Positions 28,424 to 38,020 of a stretch of 64,000 bases of DNA are shown piece after piece (the first letter of the stretch is position 1; every line of letters starts with the position of its first letter). Under the pieces are notes generated by a model that was not told the DNA's origin, did not search any database, and worked only from the letters and a program-made list of their open reading frames with translations. Made by a program: the position numbers and the translations under genes. Source of the DNA: Pseudacidovorax intermedius (GTDB taxonomy: Bacteria > Pseudomonadota > Gammaproteobacteria > Burkholderiales > Burkholderiaceae_C). Where the stretch lies: assembly GCF_003350475.1 (NCBI RefSeq), contig NZ_QQAV01000001.1, forward strand, positions 186,001 to 250,000, read 5' to 3'.

Positions 28424-28449
28424 GTTGACCCACCCGTTGGCGGGTCAAC
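28424..28449. other. perfect 8-bp hairpin between convergent genes
   Basis: GTTGACCC (28424-28431) and GGGTCAAC (28442-28449) flank a 10-nt loop immediately after the DUF2817 stop and 44 nt from the stop of convergent coaX. No T tract follows on either strand, so it is not a classical terminator; it may protect mRNA 3' ends. Confidence 0.5.
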
Positions 28450-28492
28450 GCCCGCACGCGTGGAAAACTGTCGGCGACGGGAGGCCGGCGGC

Positions 28493-29287
28493 TCAGCCCG
28501 CGATGCGCGCGGCGCGGTCCCCGGCAATGACCAGCAGGCCGTCCATGATGAGCGACTCCACCAGCTCGAACTCCACCGACATCGACGGCGCCATCTTCCA
28601 GCCCGCACCGCCCGTCATGTAGCAGGCCGGCTCGGCGCCACAGTGGCGGCGCACGTGCTGCACCATGCGCTCGACCGCGCCGGCGATGGCATAGGTGCCG
28701 CCGCTGGTCAGCGCATCGCTGGTGTTGGTCGGAAACTCGCGCACTTCGCCCGTGGGCACATGCAGGCCGGCGGTGCCGGACTCCAGTGCCCGCAGCATGA
28801 TGCCGTGGCCCGGCAGGATCAGGCCACCGAGGAACCGGCCTTCGGCATCGATGGCCTCGACCGTGACCGCGGTGCCCACCATCACGACGACCATCGGCCG
28901 CGGCAGGCCGTCGGCCACCTGCGCCAGCATGCGATGGCGGGCGCCGATCATGGCCACCCAGCGGTCCGCACCCAGACGCGTCGGATGGTCGTAGCCGTTG
29001 ACCATGCCGCACTCGGCCGCGCTCGACACGACCCAGCGTGGCTCGAAGTCGAAGCTCTCCTCCACCTGCTCCTCGGTGCGGCGGCGCACCGCGTCGCCCG
29101 CGACCACGCAGCCGATCATGGCTTCGGGCCGCAGGGGCAGCGAGGCCCAGGGCCCTTCGGACAGGCGGTCGATGTGGTCCAGGAACTCGGCCCCCGAGGC
29201 CAGCGGCACGCTGCCTGGCTGGGCCTGGGCATAGAGCGCCCACTTGAGCCGCGTGTTGCCGATGTCGAGTGCGAGAAGGGAAGGCAT
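28493..29287 (-). CDS. coaX: type III pantothenate kinase
   Basis: 264 residues, typical for CoaX. An N-terminal ASKHA-fold phosphate motif [12 protein letters not shown], the GADRWVAM block near 106 and [10 protein letters not shown] near 137 mark the active site. It phosphorylates pantothenate with ATP in the first step of CoA synthesis; the type III form is insensitive to CoA feedback and needs a monovalent cation. birA, often its neighbour in betaproteobacteria, is not present here. It is divergent from the Bug receptor gene. Confidence 0.92.
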   Translation of the reverse strand: MPSLLALDIGNTRLKWALYAQAQPGSVPLASGAEFLDHIDRLSEGPWASLPLRPEAMIGCVVAGDAVRRRTEEQVEESFDFEPRWVVSSAAECGMVNGYDHPTRLGADRWVAMIGARHRMLAQVADGLPRPMVVVMVGTAVTVEAIDAEGRFLGGLILPGHGIMLRALESGTAGLHVPTGEVREFPTNTSDALTSGGTYAIAGAVERMVQHVRRHCGAEPACYMTGGAGWKMAPSMSVEFELVESLIMDGLLVIAGDRAARIAG

Positions 29288-29368
29288 GGGGCGGGATTAT
29301 TGCCCCGCCGCCTGACCGCGCCCCGGCTGGCGCCGGATCAGAAGGACCGCACTGCAGCCGTCCTACTA

Positions 29369-29387
29369 GGGAAATCCGGAATTTCCC
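29369..29387. promoter_or_regulatory. 19-bp palindrome upstream of the Bug receptor gene
   Basis: GGGAAAT-CCGGA-ATTTCCC has perfect 7-bp arms around 5 bp. It lies 58 bp before the receptor ATG and 81 bp before coaX, a natural position for an operator of the receptor gene. No regulator gene is adjacent, so the binder is unknown. Confidence 0.45.
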
Positions 29388-29445
29388 GGACAAGTCCGGT
29401 CCCTACCATTCAGGTCCTTTTCACCCTCTGTCGGAGCAGTTTCGA

Positions 29446-30420
29446 ATGAAGAAGACCATCGCCCTGGCCGCCCTTGCCGCCCTCACCTTCGGCGCGCAGG
29501 CTGCCGACTTCCCCGATGGCAAGACCATCACCTTCGTGGTGCCCTTCGCGGCCGGCGGCCCGACCGACAAGGTGGCCCGCGACCTGGCCGAGGCCATGCA
29601 GAAGGCCCTGGGCGCCACCATCGTGGTGGACAACACCGCCGGCGCCGGCAGCACCATCGGCAATGCCAAGGTGGCCCGCGCCAAGAACGACGGCTACACC
29701 CTGCTGGTCACCCACGTCGGCATGGCCACCACGCCGGTGCTCTACCGCAAGCTCAGCTACAACTACGAAACCGACTTCGAGTACCTGGGCATGATCAACG
29801 ACGTGCCCATGACGCTGATCGGCAAGCCCCAGCTCGAAGCCAACAACTTCAAGGAACTGCAGACCTGGATCGCCGCCCACAAGGGCAAGGTCAACCTGGG
29901 CAACGCCGGCATCGGCTCGGCCTCGCACCTGTGCGGCCTGCTGTTCCAGAGCGCGCTCAAGGCCGAGATGACCACCGTGCCCTACAAGGGCACGGCGCCG
30001 GCCATCGCCGACCTGATGGGCGGCCAGATCGACCTGCTGTGCGACCAGACCACCAACACCACCGGGCAGATCGAGGCCAAGAAGGTCAAGGCCTATGGCG
30101 TGACCACGCTCAAGCGCGTGAACACCCCGGCGCTGAAGGACATTCCGACGCTGGACGAGCAGGGCCTGAAGAACTTCCAGGTCACCATCTGGCACGGCCT
30201 GTACGCGCCCAAGGGCACGCCCGCCCCGGTGCTCAAGAAGCTCAACGACGCGCTCAAGACCGCGCTGAAGGACCCGGACTTCATCCGTCGCGAGGAAGCG
30301 CTGGGCGCCGTGGTGGTGAGCGACAAGCGCAGCGACCCGGCCGAGCACAAGAAGTTTGTGCAGTCCGAAGTCGCCCGCTTCGGCCCCGTGATCAAGGAAG
30401 CCGGCGTCTACGCCGACTGA
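29446..30420 (+). CDS. Bug/TctC-family periplasmic substrate-binding protein
   Basis: 324 residues with a cleavable signal peptide (KKTIALAALAALTFGAQA, cut near 20). Family hallmarks are ITFVVPFAAGGPTDKVAR, VVDNTAGAGSTIGNAKVA and YGVTTLKR. Bug proteins bind carboxylates (tricarboxylates, amino acids, aromatic acids) in the periplasm for tripartite tricarboxylate transporters. No TctA/TctB membrane genes are nearby, so this is an orphan receptor, as is usual in Burkholderiales where dozens occur per genome. It has its own upstream palindrome and a strong terminator after it, so it is probably monocistronic. Ligand unknown. Confidence 0.93.
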   Translation: MKKTIALAALAALTFGAQAADFPDGKTITFVVPFAAGGPTDKVARDLAEAMQKALGATIVVDNTAGAGSTIGNAKVARAKNDGYTLLVTHVGMATTPVLYRKLSYNYETDFEYLGMINDVPMTLIGKPQLEANNFKELQTWIAAHKGKVNLGNAGIGSASHLCGLLFQSALKAEMTTVPYKGTAPAIADLMGGQIDLLCDQTTNTTGQIEAKKVKAYGVTTLKRVNTPALKDIPTLDEQGLKNFQVTIWHGLYAPKGTPAPVLKKLNDALKTALKDPDFIRREEALGAVVVSDKRSDPAEHKKFVQSEVARFGPVIKEAGVYAD

Positions 30421-30441
30421 TCACAGGCCCGCACCAACGAC

Positions 30442-30470
30442 AAGGCCCGCCAGCGATGGCGGGCCTTTTT
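30442..30470 (+). terminator. intrinsic terminator after the first Bug receptor gene
   Basis: AAGGCCCGCCA (30442-30452), tetraloop GCGA, TGGCGGGCCTT (30457-30467), then more T to 30470. A perfect 11-bp stem 21 nt after the stop codon. Confidence 0.93.
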
Positions 30471-30509
30471 CGTCATGGCGCATCGACGCTCCGCCGGGCC
30501 GCAGGATGT

Positions 30510-30563
30510 GCCCCCTCCTCCGGAGGGGGTGGCGGAGCGCGAACCGCGCAGCCTGGGGGAGGC
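30510..30563. repeat. Comamonadaceae-type intergenic hairpin repeat
   Basis: CCCCCTCC (30511-30518), loop TCC, GGAGGGGG (30522-30529), followed by GGCGGAGCGCGAACCGCGC and CTGGGGGAGGC. The strand reading CCTCCCCCAGGCTGCGCG...CCCCCTCCGGAGG resembles a repeat I associate with intergenic regions of Variovorax and Acidovorax. It lies just past the stop of the alcohol dehydrogenase and may act as its 3' structure. Confidence 0.55.
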
Positions 30564-30566
30564 TTC

Positions 30567-32648
30567 TTACTTTGGTCTGATGGCGTCAGCGGTGCCCTGG
30601 ATGAAGGCCTTGATCGCCTCCACGTCCTCCATGCTCAGCTTGCCGGTGAAGTCCGGCATGCCCCGCGACATGGCCGGCCCCTTGAAGACGAACTTGTCCA
30701 GGTTCTCGATGTACGGCGCCCCCAGGTAGCCCAGGTTGGGAATGTTGCCGCCCCGGTCCACGCCCGGCACGCCGTGGCAGAAGACGCAGTTGCTCACGTA
30801 CAGCCCCGTACCGGCCTGCACCTTGGCGGGGTCGTACTTCACGCCCTGCAGCAGCTTGTCCATGCGGTACTGCACGAACTCCGGCATCTTGGCGGTGCCG
30901 CCCACCGCGAAGGTGTAGACGGTGCCGGGCCCCTGCCGCTCGCTGGCACGCTGCGCCAGGCCGTACACGCCGCCCCAGCCCACGGCCACCGACACGTACT
31001 GCTTGCCATCGACCATGTAGGTGGACGGGGCCGCCACTACGCCGGTGCCGGTGGGCGTCTCCCACAGCTTCTTGCCATCGCGGGCGTCGTAGGCCACCAG
31101 GCGCCCGTCGGCCGTCCCCTGGAAGACCAGGTTGCCGGCCGTGGTGAGCGTGCCGCCGTTCCACGGCGAGACATGCTCGACACCCCAGGCCTCCTTCTGC
31201 TTGACCGGGTCCCAGGCCACAAGGCGGCCCATGGGCTTGCTCTTGGGCGGCTCGGCATTGGCGAACTTCGCAAGATTCCAGCCCAGGTCCGAGTGGGGAC
31301 GCAGTGGCGCGTTCTCGTTGAACTTCCAGTCCTTGTCGTCCATCAGCGTGATCGGCACATGCTGCGCCGGCAGGTAGACCAGGCCCGTCTTGGGATTGAA
31401 GGACATGGGATGCCAGTTGTGCGCACCGAAGGGGCCCGGGATCGAATCGTTCGGCTTGGTGCCGTCCCGGGCGGCGGCGACCTCGATCGGCCGTCCGTTC
31501 TTGTCGTATCCAGTGGCCCAGTTCACCTCGACGAAGTTCTTGGCCGAGATGAACTTGCCGTTGGTGCGGTCGATGACGAAGAAGAAGCCGTTCTTGGGCG
31601 CATGCAGGATCACCTTGCGCGGCTTGCCGTCCAGCTTGATGTCGGCCAGGATCATCGGCTGTGTGGAGGTGTAGTCCCAGTTGTCGCCCGGCGTCTCCTG
31701 ATAGTGCCACTTGTATTTGCCGGTGTCCGGGTCCAGCGCCACGATGGACGCCAGGTACAGGTTGTCGCCGCCGGCCGGGCTGCGCTTGCTGCGCGCCCAC
31801 GGCGAGCCGTTGCCGGTGCCGATGTACATGGTGTTGAGCTCAGGGTCGAAGGCCATGGTGTCCCACACCGTGCCGCCGCCGCCGCTTTCCCACCACTTGC
31901 CGGCCGGGTCCCAGGTCTTGGCGGCCCGGGCCTGGGCCTCGTCCTCGAACGGCTTGGACGGGTCGCCCGGCACGGTGAACCAGCGCCACTTCTGGTCGCC
32001 GGTCTCGGCGTCGTAGGCAGTGATGTAGCCGCGCACGCCGTACTCGGCGCCCCCGTTGCCGATGATGACCTTGCCCTTGAACACCCGCGGCGCCCCGGTG
32101 ATGGTGTAGCTGCGGGCATGGTCGATGAGCGTGTCCTTCTCCCACAGCTTGTTGCCCGTGGCCGCGTCCAGCGCGATCAGCCGGCCATCGAAGGCACCAA
32201 CGTAGACCTTGCCCTTCCACAGCGCCACGCCGCGGTTGACCACGTCGCAGCAGCCGCGGTAGCCCTTGGCGCGATCGACCTGCGGATCGAAAGTCCACAG
32301 CCGCTGGCCGGTGCGCACGTCGATGGCATGCACCACGCTCCAGGAGGCCGTCACGTACATCACGCCGTCGACCACCAGCGGCGTGGCCTCGACGCCGCGC
32401 GTGGATTCGAGGTTGTACGACCAGACCAGGCCCAGTTGGCCCACGTTGCCGGTGTCGAGCTGGTCGAGCCGGCTGTAGCGGGTCTCGGCGTAGTCCAGGC
32501 CGACGCTGGGCCATTCGGGCGTCTTCTGGGCATTGGCCCGGATGAAGTTGCCGTCGACCTTGGCGGCGGGTGCCGCCTTGGGGGCGGGCGTCTGGGCCTG
32601 GGCCAGGCAGGCCCAGGCGGCCAGTGCCGCGAGCGCAAGAAGCCTCAT
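30567..32648 (-). CDS. PQQ-dependent alcohol dehydrogenase with C-terminal cytochrome c domain
   Basis: 693 residues. Signal peptide 1-18 (cut after AQA). An eight-bladed PQQ propeller spans about 40-590, with tryptophan-docking repeats (for example [10 protein letters not shown]) and the vicinal disulfide GCCD at 132-135 that stacks on PQQ. A cytochrome c domain follows with haem motif CVFCH at 621-625 and a Met ligand in GPAMSRGMP. This is the soluble type II quinohemoprotein layout: periplasmic oxidation of alcohols with electrons passed from PQQ to haem. AAGGAG precedes ATG at 32648. The divergent AcoR-like regulator and a palindrome at 32748-32764 suggest regulation. No pqq synthesis genes are in the window. 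Substrate range is unknown. Confidence 0.93.
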   Translation of the reverse strand: MRLLALAALAAWACLAQAQTPAPKAAPAAKVDGNFIRANAQKTPEWPSVGLDYAETRYSRLDQLDTGNVGQLGLVWSYNLESTRGVEATPLVVDGVMYVTASWSVVHAIDVRTGQRLWTFDPQVDRAKGYRGCCDVVNRGVALWKGKVYVGAFDGRLIALDAATGNKLWEKDTLIDHARSYTITGAPRVFKGKVIIGNGGAEYGVRGYITAYDAETGDQKWRWFTVPGDPSKPFEDEAQARAAKTWDPAGKWWESGGGGTVWDTMAFDPELNTMYIGTGNGSPWARSKRSPAGGDNLYLASIVALDPDTGKYKWHYQETPGDNWDYTSTQPMILADIKLDGKPRKVILHAPKNGFFFVIDRTNGKFISAKNFVEVNWATGYDKNGRPIEVAAARDGTKPNDSIPGPFGAHNWHPMSFNPKTGLVYLPAQHVPITLMDDKDWKFNENAPLRPHSDLGWNLAKFANAEPPKSKPMGRLVAWDPVKQKEAWGVEHVSPWNGGTLTTAGNLVFQGTADGRLVAYDARDGKKLWETPTGTGVVAAPSTYMVDGKQYVSVAVGWGGVYGLAQRASERQGPGTVYTFAVGGTAKMPEFVQYRMDKLLQGVKYDPAKVQAGTGLYVSNCVFCHGVPGVDRGGNIPNLGYLGAPYIENLDKFVFKGPAMSRGMPDFTGKLSMEDVEAIKAFIQGTADAIRPK

Positions 32649-32747
32649 CGTGTGTCTCCTTATCGGGTTCTTTGTTGAAGCAAGGCCCATCGAGGATGCC
32701 GCCTCACGGGGGCGGCCTTCACCTTCGGGAATTCCCGGGTGCTGGGC

Positions 32748-32764
32748 TGTTCCATTGCGGAACA
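32748..32764. promoter_or_regulatory. 17-bp palindrome between the alcohol dehydrogenase and regulator genes
   Basis: TGTTCC-ATTGC-GGAACA has perfect 6-bp arms. It is 99 bp upstream of the dehydrogenase ATG and 29 bp upstream of the regulator start. This placement suits an activator site for the dehydrogenase combined with autoregulation of the AcoR-like gene. Binding by that protein is inference. Confidence 0.5.
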
Positions 32765-32793
32765 CAGTCAGCCGCAGCCGAAGGAGATGCCTC

Positions 32794-33996
32794 TTGCTGC
32801 AAGCCCAGGACCCCGGCGCGCACACGCTGCGCCAGCTCTTCGCCACCACCCCGGAGCAGCGCACCGCGCAGGCGCGAGCCCGCTTCTTCGACGAGGGCGA
32901 CCGGCCCTCGGGCCTGGTGGGCGAAGACGTGCTGCAGTCCTGGATGCGCTGCCGCCGCCGGCACGAGGACCCGACCCGCACAATCGCCTTCGACCCGGTC
33001 ACGCCCAGCCGGCTGCATGGCGCGCTGTCGCGCAACCGCGCCCTGCTCGATGCCGCGGGCGCCGAACTCGCGGCGATGGAAGGTGCCCTGTCGGGCACGG
33101 ACTGCCGCGTCATCCTCACCGACCGCGAGGGCGTGCTGCTGCATGTCACGCACCATCCCATGGCGCCGCAGCAGCCCGTGCTGGGCCGCACGGCACGGCT
33201 GGGCGTGAACCTGGCCGAATCGGTGGTGGGCACCACGGCGCCGGGCATCGTGCTGTGCACCGGGCAGGCCAGCACGGTGGAAGGCGGCGAGCATTACTTC
33301 GACACGCTCCACCAGGTGCATTGCGCCGCGGCGCCCATCCGCGGCGTCGACGGCCGCCTGGCTGGCGTACTGGACCTGTCGGTGGAATCGCGCCGCTTCG
33401 GCTTCGATGCCGGCTCGATGGTGGGCCTCTATGCCACGGTCATCGAAAACCGGTTGCTGGCACGCCAGTCCACGGAGCACCTGGTGCTGCGCTTCCAGGC
33501 CAGTCCCGCGTTGCTGGGCACGCCGCTGGAGGCCATGGCCGGCGTGACGCAGGACGGACGCGTGGCCTGGCTGAACACGGCAGCCTCGCGCCTTCTCGGG
33601 CCGCTGCCGCGCGATCCGCTGGCGCGCTCGGCCGTGCGCCTGTTCGGCCGCGACCTGCACGGGCTGCTGCGGCTCGCCGGTGGCGAGGGTGCCAGGCCGT
33701 TGCGCCTCACAAGCGGCCTGGGCGTATGGGTGCAGGTGCGGCTACCCGGCAGCGACGGGCTGAACCTGCGCCATGGCGTGGCCCTGTCAGGTCCCGGCCG
33801 TGCCATGGCGCCGGCGCCCCAACCTGCCGAAGCAGACACCGAGCCCACGCCCGCCACGCTGCGCGGCCTGCAGCAGGACCTGATCGAGCGCACCTTGCAG
33901 GAGAACGGCGGCAACATCGCCCGCGCCGCGCGCCAGCTCGGCGTGTCGCGCGGCACGCTGTACCGACGGCTGCGCCAGCGGCCATCGCCCGGCTGA
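32794..33996 (+). CDS. AcoR-like GAF-Fis regulator without an AAA+ domain
   Basis: 400 residues. The N-terminal region has VLQSWMRCRRR, typical of AcoR/DhaR proteins, followed by a GAF-type sensor (about 60-210; GTDCRVILTDREGVLLHVT, then NLAESVVGTTAPGIVL) and a PAS-like segment. A C-terminal Fis-type helix-turn-helix (LIERTLQENGGNIARAARQL) ends the protein. The central sigma-54 AAA+ ATPase with GAFTGA and Walker motifs is absent, so it cannot activate sigma-54 promoters in the usual way. The start is TTG at 32794, with AAGGAG ending 7 nt upstream; the ATG at 32787 is out of frame. It probably controls the divergent quinohemoprotein gene and perhaps the downstream acoAB-like pair. Confidence 0.85.
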   Translation: MLQAQDPGAHTLRQLFATTPEQRTAQARARFFDEGDRPSGLVGEDVLQSWMRCRRRHEDPTRTIAFDPVTPSRLHGALSRNRALLDAAGAELAAMEGALSGTDCRVILTDREGVLLHVTHHPMAPQQPVLGRTARLGVNLAESVVGTTAPGIVLCTGQASTVEGGEHYFDTLHQVHCAAAPIRGVDGRLAGVLDLSVESRRFGFDAGSMVGLYATVIENRLLARQSTEHLVLRFQASPALLGTPLEAMAGVTQDGRVAWLNTAASRLLGPLPRDPLARSAVRLFGRDLHGLLRLAGGEGARPLRLTSGLGVWVQVRLPGSDGLNLRHGVALSGPGRAMAPAPQPAEADTEPTPATLRGLQQDLIERTLQENGGNIARAARQLGVSRGTLYRRLRQRPSPG

Positions 33997-34156
33997 CGGG
34001 CGTCGCGGCAGCGGACGGCCGGGCGGGCAGGTTCGCGAGCCCTGCGGTCTCACCCCAGCTGTCGCCGCAGCGTCCCCTGCGCGTGGGGCGCGCACGCTAG
34101 CATGCCCCGACCGGCCGCCCGAGCCGGATCAGCAGAAGCAAGAGGAGACAAGCCCC

Positions 34157-35197
34157 GTGACATCCACGACCAGCGGCCCCGTGGCCCTGGCGCTGTATCG
34201 CACCATGCAGCGCATCCGTGCCTTCGAGAACGCGGCCGAAACGGCCAGCCAGGGTGGCGTGAGCGCCTATGGCCAGCAAGCCGGCGGCGCCGCCCGCGTG
34301 CGCGGCCCGCTGCACCTGTCCACCGGCCAGGAAGCCGTACCCGCCGGCGTCTGCGCCCATCTGCGGCCCAGCGACTACCTCACCTCCACCCACCGCGGCC
34401 ACGGCCACACGCTGGCCAAAGGCGCCGACCTGGCGCGGATGATGGCCGAGCTCTTCGGCAAGGCCACCGGCTTCAATGGCGGCAAGGGCGGCTCCATGCA
34501 CATCGCCGATTTCTCGGTGGGCATGCTGGGCGCCAACGGCGTGGTGGCGGCCGGCCTGCCCATCGCGGTGGGCGCGGCGCATGCGCAGAAGCTGCGCAGC
34601 CTGCGGCCCGACGGCAGCGCCAGCGACGACATCACCGTGTGCTTCTTCGGCGACGGCGCGATCAACCGGGGGCCTTTCCTCGAAGCGCTCAACTGGGCGC
34701 AGGTGTACGGCCTGCCGGTGCTCTTCGTCTGCGAGGACAACCGCTGGAGCGCCACCACCGCCAGCGGGCCGATGACGGCCGGCGACGGTGCCTCCGCCCG
34801 CGCATTGGCACTGGGCATTCCCGCGACGCCGGTGGATGGCAACGACGTCTTCGCCGTGCACGAGGCCGCCGGCCGGCTGGTGGCCGAGGTGCGCGCCGGC
34901 CAGGGTCCACGGCTGCTGCATGCCCTCACCTACCGCGTGAAAGGCCACGTGTCGGTGGACGTGGCCACCTACCGCGACCCCGCCGAACTGGCCGCCGCGC
35001 TGGAGACCGATCCCATCGCCCGTGCGCGTGCCCGCCTGCGGGCCGATGGCATCAAAGAGGCGCGGCTCGCACACATCGAACGCGAGGCTCTGGCCGAGGT
35101 TCAGGCGGCCCTCGACGCCGCCGACGCCGCGCCCTGGCCCGAGGCTGCCGCTGCATTCACCGATGTGCAGACCACGGGAGCCGGCCAATGGCGATGA
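34157..35197 (+). CDS. acoA: TPP-dependent dehydrogenase E1 alpha subunit (AcoA/PdhA-like)
   Basis: 346 residues, normal for E1 alpha. STHRGHGHTLAKG, GGKGGSMHIAD and the thiamine diphosphate motif GDGAINRG...CEDN are present. It decarboxylates a 2-oxoacid or cleaves acetoin and hands the acyl or acetyl group to an E2 lipoyl protein. The GTG start at 34157 has AGAGGAG about 10 nt upstream. Its end overlaps the E1 beta start by 10 nt. The AcoR-like regulator upstream favours acetoin, but a branched-chain or pyruvate substrate cannot be excluded. No E2 or E3 gene follows. Confidence 0.88.
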   Translation: MTSTTSGPVALALYRTMQRIRAFENAAETASQGGVSAYGQQAGGAARVRGPLHLSTGQEAVPAGVCAHLRPSDYLTSTHRGHGHTLAKGADLARMMAELFGKATGFNGGKGGSMHIADFSVGMLGANGVVAAGLPIAVGAAHAQKLRSLRPDGSASDDITVCFFGDGAINRGPFLEALNWAQVYGLPVLFVCEDNRWSATTASGPMTAGDGASARALALGIPATPVDGNDVFAVHEAAGRLVAEVRAGQGPRLLHALTYRVKGHVSVDVATYRDPAELAAALETDPIARARARLRADGIKEARLAHIEREALAEVQAALDAADAAPWPEAAAAFTDVQTTGAGQWR

Positions 35198-36189
35198 CGA
35201 CGGACGATTCGACGGCGAACGAGATGCACGACTGGAGCTATGCCCAGGCCGCGTCGCACGCACTGGGCCAGGCGATGGCCGACGATGCACGCGTGGTGGT
35301 GCTCGGCGAAGACGTGGGGCGGGGCGGCATCTTCGGCCAGTACCAGGGCCTGCAGCAGCGCTTCGGCGCGCAGCGCGTGATCGACACGCCAATCAGCGAG
35401 GCTGCCATCATGGGCGCCGGCGTCGGCATGGCGCTGGCGGGTTTGAAGCCGGTGGTCGAAATGCGGGTGGTGGACTTCGCGCTCTGCGGCATGGACGAGC
35501 TGGTCAACCAGGCGGCCAAGAACCGCTTCATGTTCGGCGGCCAGGGCCGCGTGCCGCTGGTGGCGCGCATGCCCGGCGGCATCTGGGATGCGTCCGCGGC
35601 GCAGCACTCGCAGTCCCTCGAGGCCTGGTTCGCGCACCTGCCGGGCGTGGTGGTGGTGAGCCCCTCCACGCCGCAGGACAACCATGCATTGCTGCGCGCG
35701 GCCCTGGATTGCGGCGACCCGGTGGTCTACATCGAGCACAAGACGCTGTGGGGCCAGCGCGGCGCCGTCGATCCGCAATTGGCCGTTCCGCTGGGGCGCG
35801 CGGCGCACCGGCGCCATGGGGACGCCCTCACGATGGTGAGTTGGAGCCGACAGGTCCAGGTGTGCGAAGCCGCCTGCGCCCGCCTCGCGGCCGCAGGCGT
35901 CGCCGTCGACCTGATCGACCTGCGCACGCTCTGGCCCTGGGACCGGGAGACGGTGCTGGACAGTTGTGGCCGCACCGGACGGCTGCTGGTGGTGCACGAG
36001 GCGGTGCAGGCGGCCGGCTTCGGCGCGGAAGTCGCCGCCACGGCGGCCGAGGCGACGGGCTGTCGCATCGCGCGCCTCGGGGCGCCGCGCATCCCAGTGG
36101 GCTATGCGCCTGTGCTGGAGGCGCAGTCCCGGGTGGGGGCCGAGGCGATCGAGGCGGCGGCGCTTCTGCTGGTGGGCCGAGTCGCTTGA
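35188..36189 (+). CDS. acoB: TPP-dependent dehydrogenase E1 beta subunit (AcoB/PdhB-like)
   Basis: 333 residues with the transketolase-like pyrimidine-binding domain (VVVLGEDVGRGGIFGQ, then DTPISEAAIMGAGVGMAL) and a C-terminal domain (LIDLRTLWPWD, VVHEAVQAAGFG). It forms the alpha2beta2 E1 component with the preceding gene, to which it is tightly coupled by a 10-nt overlap. Nothing resembling a lipoyl E2 gene follows; the next gene is a small lipoprotein on the other strand. Confidence 0.88.
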   Translation: MAMTTDDSTANEMHDWSYAQAASHALGQAMADDARVVVLGEDVGRGGIFGQYQGLQQRFGAQRVIDTPISEAAIMGAGVGMALAGLKPVVEMRVVDFALCGMDELVNQAAKNRFMFGGQGRVPLVARMPGGIWDASAAQHSQSLEAWFAHLPGVVVVSPSTPQDNHALLRAALDCGDPVVYIEHKTLWGQRGAVDPQLAVPLGRAAHRRHGDALTMVSWSRQVQVCEAACARLAAAGVAVDLIDLRTLWPWDRETVLDSCGRTGRLLVVHEAVQAAGFGAEVAATAAEATGCRIARLGAPRIPVGYAPVLEAQSRVGAEAIEAAALLLVGRVA

Positions 36190-36291
36190 AGCGCTCCTGG
36201 CGCGGTCGTGCGAGCGGGCGGGCGGGTTGCGTGGACTCAGGGCGGACGCACGACGCGCCCGGAAGCAACGGGCCGCGCGATCGCCCGCGGA

Positions 36292-36729
36292 TCAGGCGTC
36301 GGCCTGCGCCATGCACAGGTGCTGCAGCTGCTGCAGATGCGAGCGGAAGGCGACCGCCGCCACCCAGTCCCTGACCTCGAAGGCCGTGCGGGGCGGCTGC
36401 CCCGCCTGTTCGGCCACCAGCACGAGATAGCGCCCGGTGTCGGGGTCGGTGTCGAAACGCACCGAGATCGCCGGCAGCGCCAATGAGGCGGGTTCCGCCG
36501 CGCCCTGCCATTGCAGCCGGCAGTCGGCACTCATCGCCACGCGCATCGGAGAGCCGCCGCCCTCCCCCAGGCGCCGGTTGAGGGCCTGCACATGTTCGGC
36601 GGGCCCCATGGCGTCGAGCGCCATCACATCCTCGGTCGGATAACCGTCCATGCACCCCGCCACCAACAGGCAGGAGGCGGCGGCCAGCAGGCAGGCGGCG
36701 ACTGCGCGAAGGCGGAAGGCAACGGTCAT
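36292..36729 (-). CDS. small hypothetical lipoprotein
   Basis: 145 residues. A clear type II signal ([21 protein letters not shown]) has the lipobox VAGC near 23-26, so the mature protein should be lipid-anchored and face the periplasm. The remainder is about 120 residues with one central Cys (SADCRLQW) and a C-terminal Cys, compatible with a small beta-sandwich. I do not recognise a family. Thanks to its own ATG at 36729 and clear gaps on both sides, it looks monocistronic. The longer open frame upstream carries no family signal. Confidence 0.7.
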   Translation of the reverse strand: MTVAFRLRAVAACLLAAASCLLVAGCMDGYPTEDVMALDAMGPAEHVQALNRRLGEGGGSPMRVAMSADCRLQWQGAAEPASLALPAISVRFDTDPDTGRYLVLVAEQAGQPPRTAFEVRDWVAAVAFRSHLQQLQHLCMAQADA

Positions 36730-36996
36730 CGAGCGGGAATTCGGAAGCAAAGTCGCTGCGGCATGGGGCCGGCCGGAAAGGGATGCGGGCGAAAGACCGA
36801 GATTGTGCCGACTCCTGGCGAGCCGACGCGTATTCACGACGCAGGCGAGAGGGGTTTTCACCCATCGAGGCAAGATCTTGCGCAGTTAAAACCAGGTCTT
36901 GACCTTTTCCCGGGACTGCGCCTTCGCATGAAGGCGTGCAGCAGCTGCTCATCCCGCAGGCGGCCCCCGGGCTTCCCCCGTCAGGAGACATTCTTC

Positions 36997-38007
36997 ATGC
37001 ATTCCATTCCGCGTCGGCGCCTCGTGGCCGTGGCCTCCCTCGCTGCAGCGCTGCTTGGCGCCGGCAGCATCGCCCAGGCGCAGGACACGTGGCCCACCAA
37101 GACGGTGCGCATCGTCGTGCCCTTCGCACCGGGCGGCACCACCGACATCCTGGCCCGCGCCGTGGCCCCGGAACTCTCCAAGGCTTTCGGTCAGCAGTTC
37201 ATCGTGGACAACCGCGCCGGCGCGGGCGGCAACGTCGGTGCCGAGATCGTGGCCCGCTCCGCGCCCGATGGCTACACGCTGCTGATGGGCACCGTGGGCA
37301 CCCACGGCATCAACCGCGCGCTGTATCCCAAGCTGCCCTATGACCCGATCAAGGATTTCGTGCCCATCACGCTGGTGGCCTCGGTGCCCAACGTCATGGA
37401 GATGAACGCCGACAAGGCCAGGCAGTACGGCATCCAGAACGTGCAGGACTTCATCCGCTATGCGCGCTCGCATCCGGGGCAACTCAACATGGCCTCGAGC
37501 GGCAGCGGCACCTCCATCCATCTGGCCGGCGAGCTGTTCAAGAGCATGACCGGCACCTTCATGACGCACATCCCGTACAAGGGCTCCGGCCCCGCGCTGC
37601 TCGACATGGTGGCCGGCAATGCCGACGTGATGTTCGACAACCTGCCTTCGTCCATGCAGCAGATCAAGGCCGGCAAGCTCAAGGCGCTGGCTGTGACCAG
37701 CAGCCAGCGCTCGGCCGCCCTGCCCGACGTGCCGACCGTGGAGGAGGCTGGCGGACCCTCGCTCAAAGGCTATGAAGCCAGTTCCTGGTTCGGCCTGCTC
37801 GCGCCGGCGGGCACCTCCCCCGACATCGTCCAGCGCATCCAGCAGGAAGTCGCCAAGTCGCTGGCCACCGCTGCCGTCAAGGAGAAGATGCTGGCCCAGG
37901 GTGCCATCCCTGGCGGCAACACGCCTGCGGCCTTCGCGCAGCACATCGAGCGCGAGCATGTGAAGTGGGCCCAGGTGGTGAAGGCCTCGGGCGCCAAGGT
38001 CGACTGA
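36997..38007 (+). CDS. Bug/TctC-family periplasmic substrate-binding protein
   Basis: 336 residues with signal peptide (cut after SIAQA, near 28). Bug motifs are [35 protein letters not shown] and [17 protein letters not shown] lies 11 nt before ATG 36997. Like the first Bug gene in the window, it has no TctAB partners. It differs from that protein at many positions, so the two are unlikely to be recent duplicates. It may serve import of a carboxylate related to the nearby acoAB-like enzymes, but the ligand is unknown. Confidence 0.92.
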   Translation: MHSIPRRRLVAVASLAAALLGAGSIAQAQDTWPTKTVRIVVPFAPGGTTDILARAVAPELSKAFGQQFIVDNRAGAGGNVGAEIVARSAPDGYTLLMGTVGTHGINRALYPKLPYDPIKDFVPITLVASVPNVMEMNADKARQYGIQNVQDFIRYARSHPGQLNMASSGSGTSIHLAGELFKSMTGTFMTHIPYKGSGPALLDMVAGNADVMFDNLPSSMQQIKAGKLKALAVTSSQRSAALPDVPTVEEAGGPSLKGYEASSWFGLLAPAGTSPDIVQRIQQEVAKSLATAAVKEKMLAQGAIPGGNTPAAFAQHIEREHVKWAQVVKASGAKVD

Positions 38008-38020
38008 TCGCGCCGCCATG

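Noticed and set aside
32726-32737. CGGGAATTCCCG palindrome upstream of the alcohol dehydrogenase
   Set aside because: A short GC-rich 12-bp palindrome with no spacer and no second copy. The TGTTCC-N5-GGAACA site nearby is the better operator candidate.
32787-32789. ATG just after AAGGAG before the AcoR-like gene
   Set aside because: It is out of frame with the regulator, and its own frame gives a Pro/Arg/Ala-rich product. TTG at 32794 is in frame and well spaced.
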